Program-made: the position numbers and the translations under genes
Shown: piece after piece, positions 6,646 to 12,404 of the stretch
How the letters are laid out: each line of letters opens with the position of its first letter
Numbering within the stretch: position 1 is the first letter of the stretch
Notes under the pieces: generated by a model
The model's input: the letters and a program-made list of their open reading frames with translations, nothing else
What the model was told of the DNA's origin: nothing
Database searches by the model: none
Source: an uncultured Prolixibacteraceae bacterium
Lineage (GTDB): Bacteria; Bacteroidota; Bacteroidia; Bacteroidales; Prolixibacteraceae
Length of the DNA stretch: 12,404 bases
Direction of reading: 5' to 3'
NCBI GenBank assembly: GCA_937915865.1
Contig: CALGIG010000024.1
Location: 1 to 12,404 of the forward strand

Positions 6646-7702
6646 TTACCTGCCCAACCTGAATGATAATTTTACCAGGAAGATATTGTATGGTTTATCG
6701 TCGAAAAGGGTCTTAAGGTCGTTCCTGAAATTAAAGTCGCCGTTTGAGACTGATTGATCGCGGTGCTGCGACCATACCAGGTAAAGAGTAGACCCGGGCA
6801 AATATTCCCAGCGAACAACCATGTTCGACAAAAACTCCTTAACATTGAAATCAGGTTGGTCGAACGAGTATAGCTCCTTTCCGCCAATTTCCGACACACT
6901 ATAAACTTCATCGGATGTGTTATACGATAATTCATCGGGCGATAGCAAGGCAAACCTGTCGGTATAATTATCGGCACGGCTGTTTGTTATCCGCTTAAAT
7001 TCGGTGTATTTGCCAGTTGCGATGAATGGTTGCCCCCAATATTGAATGCTAAGGTTTGGCGTAATGATGTAATTAACCCGAAGCGAAGCGCTCAAAGTTT
7101 TTTGATGTATCCGGGCAAAAACATAGTCGGTCTTTTTTGCATAGTCCTCCTGTGTAACATATTGGAGTTCATCATTATTCCAGTTATAGTTCGGCATACC
7201 AGCCTTTATCATCCTTGCTTGTTTTATCCAGCCAAATCGGGTCCCAGGTATTATCTTCATCACCATCATTGCTAATTACGAAATCGTATTTAATTCCGGC
7301 AACATTGACCATGAACGAAAAAGCCGTGCGGTTGTCGTAGTATGAATCAAACTGAGCCGCAACAAAATCACCATCCTGTTCATCGCGACGGGTTAATCGC
7401 TGCACAATACTATCGGGACTGGAATCCCAACATTTAAAACCTACATAAATGTTGCTTTCGTCGGAAACTATGGCAAACTCAGTTATTTGAGAGGGCCTTT
7501 TCCCTTCGGAGGGTTCGTATTGCGTAAAATCGTCTTGCCAGATAACTTTTTGCCATACAGTTTCGTTGAGCTTTCCGTCTATCGAAAATTCATTTTTCGA
7601 GCACTCGCTTGCATAATATTCTTTTTTGGGTTGAGGTTGAGAAAAAACAGGGGAAATAATAGCCAGAAACAATCCTGCAAAAAGAAAGAGGTTTGGTCTC
7701 AT
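6646..7702 (-). pseudogene. Broken DUF5916/CBM9-like outer-membrane protein gene
   Basis: Two pieces of one gene lie out of frame. The 5' piece (7702-7184, 172 residues) has a signal peptide (1-21, ending VFS|QP) and a CBM9-like domain from about residue 35. It stops at a TAA just after GWYAEL, a point where family members normally continue (GWYAE followed by a strand such as MRIPFSQL). The 3' piece (frame open 7269-6646) becomes family-like from about 7191, beginning NYNWNNDELQYV. It continues with QKTLSASLRVNYIITPNLSIQYWGQPFIATGKY-like content (in pieces) to a barrel-type last strand, LVKLSFRLGR. Intact members are roughly 700-850 residues, so some 350-500 central codons are missing, with the join at about 7180-7192. 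The 172-residue piece could still be made but should lack function. An assembly error is an alternative to a real deletion. The intact protein would be an outer-membrane beta-barrel with a carbohydrate-binding-like domain. Confidence 0.82.
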
Positions 7703-7824
7703 GAATATTGCATTACATTCATAAAGACTCAGAAATACTGTTTCCGTTACAATAAGATTGAAATTAATATCGGAAAATAAAAGGGTCAGGAACCTGTTGG
7801 CACAAAAGAAAAATATCCAGAAAG

Positions 7825-9927
7825 TTACTTCACCTCCGTTTCTTTCTTTCTCACCGAAACCCCGGTTTCACCCAAAGCTTCAATAGTAAAATAATAGGTT
7901 GTGCCGTTATCCATTCCTCTAAAATTGTAGCTGACTTCGCCGTTTACCGTGATGCAGTTGTACAGTTTTCCGGGCGATACGCCATACCAGATATTGTATC
8001 CATAAGCGCCATTCGAAGGGTTCCAGCTAATCATCGCATTGCGCGGATCGGCTAATGAACGGTTCACTTTAAAATTGCTGACTTGTGCCGGTTTTTCACC
8101 CTCTGCTAAACCGAATACGCGAAAATCGCTGATGGCAAACGAGCCGGTTGGCGTATGGACATTCTCTATTTTCAGGAATCGGGTTTTAACGGGCTTTTTC
8201 AACTCCACATAGTCGTGTGGAACGTCGCGGTCATTATCGCTTTTGTCAACCAGCAGCGTCCAGTTGTGGCTATCAACCGATTGGTATATACGGTACTGGT
8301 GGTAAATATCCATGGCTTTGTTGTGTTGAAAAGCTTTGTGCTCGTAATAGTTAATTTGCAAAGCGTGAACTTCTTTAACACCGCCCAAATCCATCTGCAG
8401 CCATTCGCCAGGATTCCCGGTTTTAGCGGCCCAATAGGTGCGCATATTTTCGTCAGACGCATTTTTTGCCACCAAATCGCCATCCGTAGAGGAAACCGTA
8501 ACTGGTTTCCGAAACGATAACAACATCCATCCGGCGAAAGTTCCGCTACGATGGTCGGTTGTTTTGGTTGGGTTCAGACAAGGATAATCGCCGTAACCTG
8601 TTGAAGCATACATCGTGCCATCCTCGTCGAATCCGGCGGGATAAATGCCAATGCGCCGCTCGAACTTGTATTTGAGCGACAACATGCAGGTAGCCACATG
8701 CCAGTAATTTCCATAGTTATCCTGAAACGTTCCGCCATGACCAGCCCCCTGCACAAATCCGCCTGGTTTGTACGACATAGGGTTGTGTTTCTGGTAAGTG
8801 AACGGCCCAAGCGGGTTATCGGCTATATAAACGCCGTTGGCATACACTTTAAATTCGGTTCCGGGAGCGCCATACTGAAAATAGTATTTCCCATTGTGTT
8901 TGGTAACAAAACTGCCTTCGGTAAAAGGCGCCAGCGTAGTACTGTCGTCGTTATTCATACCGAAACGTTCCCAGCCGTGCATGTCGGGTTTCAGCATGGC
9001 GATATCGGTAATCTTGCTTTTCGGGTAAAAATTGCTGCGATTCAACTCAACGCCCTTCAGGGGCCATTCGTTGCTCGATCCGTAGTACATATACAGCCGC
9101 TTATCGTCGTCGAGGAAAAACGCCGGGTCCCAAAACGGCAGCGAAACCGATTCTATTTTCCGTTTGAAGCGACCGCTTTTCGGGTCGGTGCTGTACCAAA
9201 CGGGTAATCCGCGATAAGTCGATCCGGTGTAAAACAGCGTGTCGCCGCTAACGTAAGCTGCTGGGGCACACTGGTCATCGTCGGTTGGAGTGCGCTGAAA
9301 ACTGGCATATACAAAATCCCAATGGCTCAAATCTTTCGAAACATGAAACCCTCCCTGGTTGGTCGAGAACAGGAAATATTCGCCTTTGTAGTTCACCAGC
9401 ATCGGGTCTGCCGACGAGCGGAACGAGCCGTTTGGTTTTACATTGTTATTGTATGGCTCGAAGTTATAGCTGATATTTACCGGATTACAAAAAGTCGTTG
9501 GGCGATCATTTCCCGGGTCAAACCATTCCGTCGCTTTGGCTTTTTCGGTTCTTACTGAAGCTGTTTTTTGAGGTGTCAATCTGAAATTAACCTTACTATC
9601 CGACCGTTTCACGGTTACCGAAGTCATTTCCATTCCGGGGTAATACACTACCATGATGGTATCGCCATAATCGACAAGGCGGTACATCCCGTTGGCATCG
9701 GTATTGTCGTGCGCCGGACTGTACTGGTACATTACTGTTGCACCTTCCAGCGGTTTACCATCCGGTCCGAGCACTTGGCCAGTGCGGAATTTCATCTTTT
9801 TTACGGTGATTGTATAATCGCTCACCTGGCCTTTCACAACAATGATGCTATCTTCAGGTTCCTGTGCTTTTACTGAAAAGGAAACCGAAAAAAGAAAAAG
9901 GGAAAAGAGAAGTAGCAGGTTTTTCAT
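7825..9927 (-). CDS. Secreted GH43-like glycosidase with F5/8 type C and Fn3 domains
   Basis: This is a 700-residue secreted enzyme. A signal peptide (1-21, VKA|Q) precedes a carboxypeptidase-regulatory-like beta-sandwich (about 48-117; GQVLGPDGKPLEGATV). A five-bladed GH43-type propeller spans about 145-450. Likely catalytic acids are D174 (SADPM, general base), D267 (FWDPAFF, pKa modulator) and E337 (FTEGSF, general acid); these are assigned by position and motif, not alignment. An F5/8 type C (discoidin/CBM32-like) domain follows (about 470-606; GEWLQMDLGG at 508-517). A fibronectin type III domain (about 612-695) ends the protein. GH43 enzymes release alpha-L-arabinose, beta-xylose or galactose from plant-type polysaccharides; the exact substrate and subfamily cannot be read here. 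No lipobox or type IX sorting tail is seen. It follows the GH3 gene by 84 bases and is probably co-transcribed, with the palindrome in between. Related propeller families (GH117, GH130) are less likely. Confidence 0.88.
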   Translation of the reverse strand: MKNLLLLFSLFLFSVSFSVKAQEPEDSIIVVKGQVSDYTITVKKMKFRTGQVLGPDGKPLEGATVMYQYSPAHDNTDANGMYRLVDYGDTIMVVYYPGMEMTSVTVKRSDSKVNFRLTPQKTASVRTEKAKATEWFDPGNDRPTTFCNPVNISYNFEPYNNNVKPNGSFRSSADPMLVNYKGEYFLFSTNQGGFHVSKDLSHWDFVYASFQRTPTDDDQCAPAAYVSGDTLFYTGSTYRGLPVWYSTDPKSGRFKRKIESVSLPFWDPAFFLDDDKRLYMYYGSSNEWPLKGVELNRSNFYPKSKITDIAMLKPDMHGWERFGMNNDDSTTLAPFTEGSFVTKHNGKYYFQYGAPGTEFKVYANGVYIADNPLGPFTYQKHNPMSYKPGGFVQGAGHGGTFQDNYGNYWHVATCMLSLKYKFERRIGIYPAGFDEDGTMYASTGYGDYPCLNPTKTTDHRSGTFAGWMLLSFRKPVTVSSTDGDLVAKNASDENMRTYWAAKTGNPGEWLQMDLGGVKEVHALQINYYEHKAFQHNKAMDIYHQYRIYQSVDSHNWTLLVDKSDNDRDVPHDYVELKKPVKTRFLKIENVHTPTGSFAISDFRVFGLAEGEKPAQVSNFKVNRSLADPRNAMISWNPSNGAYGYNIWYGVSPGKLYNCITVNGEVSYNFRGMDNGTTYYFTIEALGETGVSVRKKETEVK

Positions 9928-9944
9928 GACAAGTAGTTTTGTTT

Positions 9945-10004
9945 AAACACAAGGTCACAAAGTCACGAAGAAATTTTTCTTGGCGTCTTTGTGACTTTGT
10001 GTTT
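9945..10004. repeat. Extragenic palindrome of 8-base units between GH3 and GH43 genes
   Basis: Left arm 9945-9970 and right arm 9979-10004 are inverted copies matching at 22 of 26 positions. AAA/TTT extends the stem inward (9971-9973 with 9976-9978), leaving a tiny loop. The left arm is itself a string of 8-base units: CACAAGGT (9948-9955), CACAAAGT (9956-9963), CACGAAG (9964-9970). The right arm shows the same units in reverse. It begins eight bases after the GH3 stop codon, and no T-run follows on the minus strand. This looks like a dispersed palindromic repeat, not a dedicated terminator, though the transcript would fold strongly here and could be processed or attenuated between the two genes. 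Confidence 0.8.
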
Positions 10005-10011
10005 GAATTTT

Positions 10012-12309
10012 CTATTTCAAAGCAAACCCAGCTTCCAACACATCTTCCGAGTTGGTTCCGACAAATACTTTGAAATCGCCGGGTTCACTCACATATTTCA
10101 GGTCGCTATTGTAAAAACGCAAGTCTTTTTCGGTCAAGATAAATTCAACCGTGCGGGTTTCACCTTTTTTCAGGAATACTTTCTGAAAGCCCTTCAGTTC
10201 TTTCACCGGACGGGTTATACTACCTACCAAATCGCGGATATATAATTGAACCACTTCGGCGCCATCGTAATTCCCAGAGTTTGTAACATCAACCGAAACT
10301 TTAATCTCACTGGTCGAATTCAACTCGTTTGAAGACAATTTCAGGTTTTTATAATCGAATTTGGTATAGCTCAGGCCGTAGCCAAACGGGTAAAGCGGTT
10401 CGTTCGACACGTCAAGGTAATTTGAAAGAAATTTGGAAAACCATTTGCCTTCAGGAAGCGGTCGCCCGGTGTTTTTGTGGTTGTAATAAATAGGCACCTG
10501 CCCCACGTTTTGAGGGAATGTAGCAGTTAGTTTTCCGGAAGGGTTGATCTTGCCCAATAAAACGTCAGCAATTGCATTCCCGGCTTCGGTACCTGCAAAC
10601 CACACGTTAAGGATTGCAGGAATATGAGCCTTTTCCCAACTGATAGTAAGCGGACGACCGGTAAACAGAACCATTACAACCGGCTTCCCGGTCGACAGCA
10701 AAGCTTCGAGCAATTCGCGCTGGTTCTCAGGAAGCGAAATATCTGACCGGCTGGCACATTCGCCATTCATTTCGGCCGACTCGCCAACAGCAGCAATAAC
10801 CACATCGGCTTTGCGGGCTGTGGCAACAGCTTCGGCAATCATTTCTTTTTGCGAACGTTTATCCCATTTGGTTGGTTTGCCAAAAATACTGATACGGGCA
10901 TCTAAACTAGGATCGCTTACCACATTGGTACCTTTGACATACAGAATGTTTGCACCGGCACCCATATTATTTTTTAACCCCTGAAGTAATGATACCGACT
11001 TAGAAAAATCGGCTGCAACACTCCATGTCCCTGTCATATTTTCGGCATTATCGGCAAGCGGCCCAATCAAAGCGATTGTTTTCTTATCCTGAATTGGGAG
11101 AATCTGCATGTCGTTTTTCAGCAATACAAAAGTTTGAGTAGCTATTTCACGGGAGACCTGACGATTTTCAGAAGTGAATAGTTCATTTTTTGCACGGTTA
11201 ACATCGCAATAACGGTATGGGTCTTCAAACAATCCAAGTTTATACTTGGCTTCCAGAATGCGACGGCAAGCCTGATCTATTTCTTGTTGGCTTACTTTTC
11301 CCTCGTTAAGCGATTCTTCCAAAGTTCCCAGAAAACCAGCGGACACCATATCCATATCGGTTCCGGCTTTTAGTGCCAGCGCCGACACTTCTTTCAGTGT
11401 ACCCAAACCATGCTCTTCCATTTCCATCATCGCTGTATAATCGGTCACCAATAAACCATTAAAGCCCCACTGTTGCCTCAACAAGTCGTTCAGAAGCCAT
11501 TTGTTGGCAGTTGCCGGAATACCGTCAACCTCATTGAACGATGCCATGACACTTCCGGCTCCAGCCTCGACAGCTGCTTTGTATGGTGGAAAATATTCGT
11601 TGTACATTCTGATTTTGCTCATGTCAACGGTGTTGTATTCGCGTCCTGCCTCAATTGCGCCGTATAGTGCAAAATGCTTGACACACGAAAGAATGGTGTT
11701 GTTTTTACTGAGGTCGTCGCCTTGATAACCTTTAACCATTGCCGTGGCAATTTGCGAACCGAGGTATGGGTCTTCGCCTGAACCTTCGGAAACACGGCCC
11801 CAACGCGGGTCACGCGAGATATCGACCATAGGCGAAAAAGTCCAGCAAATGCCATCGGCGCTGGCTTCCTGGGCGGCTATGCGGGCGCTTTTCTCAATCG
11901 CTGCCATATCCCAGCTGCACGACATTCCGAGCGGAATCGGGAAAACGGTTTGATAACCATGAATCACGTCCATTCCGAACAAAAGCGGGATTTTCAAACG
12001 GCTTTGCTCCACTGCAATTTGTTGCACAGCATGGATTTTTTCGGCTGATTTGATGTTGAACAACCCTCCTACCTTGCCTTCTTTAATTTTTTGGGCAATG
12101 TTGGAGTTGGCGGCGGCACCGGTAACAATATCGCCAGACGCTGGAAGATTAAGCTGTCCCAGTTTTTCTTCGAGGGTCATCCTACCCATTAGGTCGTCAA
12201 TAAAGGCGTTCATTTTCTGATCGCCGGCGGAGTTTGATTTTTGATTACACGATACAAGTAAGCATACAAATAACGCAATCAAAATCAACAAGCTTTGTGA
12301 TTTTTTCAT
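10012..12309 (-). CDS. bglX: GH3 beta-glucosidase, BglX type, lipoprotein
   Basis: This 765-residue glycoside hydrolase family 3 enzyme removes terminal beta-linked glucose (or related sugars) from oligosaccharides by a retaining mechanism. The N-terminus is a lipoprotein signal with lipobox LLVSC and C21 as the lipidated residue, so the enzyme is anchored in a membrane, probably facing the periplasm or cell surface. Domain 1 (about 35-365) contains D114 (FGMDVIHG), the SRDPRWGRVSEGSGEDPYLG block (165-184), KH at 211-212, and nucleophile D290 in LLVTDYTAM. Domain 2 (about 392-605) carries the likely acid/base E517 in GECASRSD and the LPENQRELL helix. A C-terminal Fn3-like domain (about 668-740; GAEVVQLY at 683-690) completes the standard BglX layout, and length is normal. 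The start is ATG at 12309 with a good signal peptide. Symbol given by resemblance; substrate preference is not proven. Confidence 0.95.
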   Translation of the reverse strand: MKKSQSLLILIALFVCLLVSCNQKSNSAGDQKMNAFIDDLMGRMTLEEKLGQLNLPASGDIVTGAAANSNIAQKIKEGKVGGLFNIKSAEKIHAVQQIAVEQSRLKIPLLFGMDVIHGYQTVFPIPLGMSCSWDMAAIEKSARIAAQEASADGICWTFSPMVDISRDPRWGRVSEGSGEDPYLGSQIATAMVKGYQGDDLSKNNTILSCVKHFALYGAIEAGREYNTVDMSKIRMYNEYFPPYKAAVEAGAGSVMASFNEVDGIPATANKWLLNDLLRQQWGFNGLLVTDYTAMMEMEEHGLGTLKEVSALALKAGTDMDMVSAGFLGTLEESLNEGKVSQQEIDQACRRILEAKYKLGLFEDPYRYCDVNRAKNELFTSENRQVSREIATQTFVLLKNDMQILPIQDKKTIALIGPLADNAENMTGTWSVAADFSKSVSLLQGLKNNMGAGANILYVKGTNVVSDPSLDARISIFGKPTKWDKRSQKEMIAEAVATARKADVVIAAVGESAEMNGECASRSDISLPENQRELLEALLSTGKPVVMVLFTGRPLTISWEKAHIPAILNVWFAGTEAGNAIADVLLGKINPSGKLTATFPQNVGQVPIYYNHKNTGRPLPEGKWFSKFLSNYLDVSNEPLYPFGYGLSYTKFDYKNLKLSSNELNSTSEIKVSVDVTNSGNYDGAEVVQLYIRDLVGSITRPVKELKGFQKVFLKKGETRTVEFILTEKDLRFYNSDLKYVSEPGDFKVFVGTNSEDVLEAGFALK

Positions 12310-12363
12310 GATTGATTAGAATTATCTTGTTTAGCGTTGTGGTAGATGCAAATATGAGAAAAT

Positions 12364-12393
12364 AAACCACATTAGGCACATAGGTCACAATAG
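12364..12393. repeat. Partial extragenic repeat of 9-base units at the window edge
   Basis: A three-unit run lies upstream of the GH3 gene: CACATTAGG (12368-12376), CACATAGGT (12377-12385), CACAATAG (12386-12393), led in by AAAC (12364-12367). It resembles the arm of the palindrome at 9945-10004 in unit length, the repeated CACA core and the GGTCACAA stretch. Any matching right arm would lie beyond the window edge. Confidence 0.55.
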
Positions 12394-12404
12394 AAAAGTC
12401 CAAA

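Noticed and set aside
7773..7795. Possible terminator after the GH43-like gene: a GGT/ACC stem followed by TTTTATTTT on the minus strand.
   Set aside because: The stem is only three to four pairs long, so the T-rich run alone is not enough to call a terminator.
8155..9207. Long plus-strand open frames (121 and 169 codons) opposite the GH43-like gene.
   Set aside because: They are antisense to a clearly coding, motif-bearing gene and show no domain pattern; long antisense frames are expected in GC-richer coding DNA.
12349..12356. Possible -7 element (CATATTTG on the minus strand) upstream of the GH3 gene.
   Set aside because: One mismatch to TAnnTTTG at a key position and no TTTG/TTG at the right distance; the DNA there belongs to the periodic repeat.
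1..12404. Search for CRISPR arrays, tRNA or rRNA genes, insertion sequences and phage genes.
   Set aside because: No regularly spaced direct repeats with spacers, no cloverleaf-like or rRNA-like sequence, and no transposase, integrase or phage protein was seen on either strand.

Overview
The window looks like a chromosomal segment of a polysaccharide-degrading member of the Bacteroidota. This is inferred from four things: secreted or lipidated glycoside hydrolases, a hexokinase of the eukaryote-like family, a four-helix histidine kinase paired with a LytTR regulator, and a candidate promoter of the Bacteroides type (TTTG, about 20 bases, TAnnTTTG-like) with no clear Shine-Dalgarno sequences. 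A Marinilabiliales/Prolixibacteraceae-like origin is a guess. All convincing genes lie on the minus strand, so transcription runs from right to left.

Right part (12309 to 7825): a lipoprotein GH3 beta-glucosidase of the BglX type is followed by a secreted multidomain GH43-like enzyme (regulatory-like beta domain, five-bladed propeller, F5/8 type C domain, Fn3). An 84-base gap between them is mostly a long imperfect palindrome built from an 8-base unit. A related 9-base-unit sequence begins upstream of the GH3 gene and runs to the window edge. No SusC/SusD pair is present, so this is a small saccharide-processing pair and not a complete utilization locus.

Middle (7702 to 5240): a DUF5916-type protein (CBM9-like N-terminus, outer-membrane-barrel-like C-terminus) is broken. 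The N-terminal 170 or so residues join directly, out of frame, to the last 180 or so, and the centre is missing. Next is an intact hexokinase with its own candidate promoter, and its 3' region carries a repeat hairpin and a strong intrinsic terminator. Hexokinase would phosphorylate glucose released by enzymes such as the GH3.

Left part (5072 to 126): a compact run of six genes. An exported START-domain protein, a DUF2062 membrane protein and a classical SDR are joined by two ATGA stop/start overlaps. After 72 bases comes an extended SDR, and after 40 more bases a histidine kinase whose end overlaps the GTG start of its LytTR response regulator. Domain content suggests the first four genes act on a lipid or other hydrophobic substrate. 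That is inference; no substrate can be read from the sequence. A weak terminator lies at the end of the regulator, and a possible promoter for a gene off the left edge lies beyond it.
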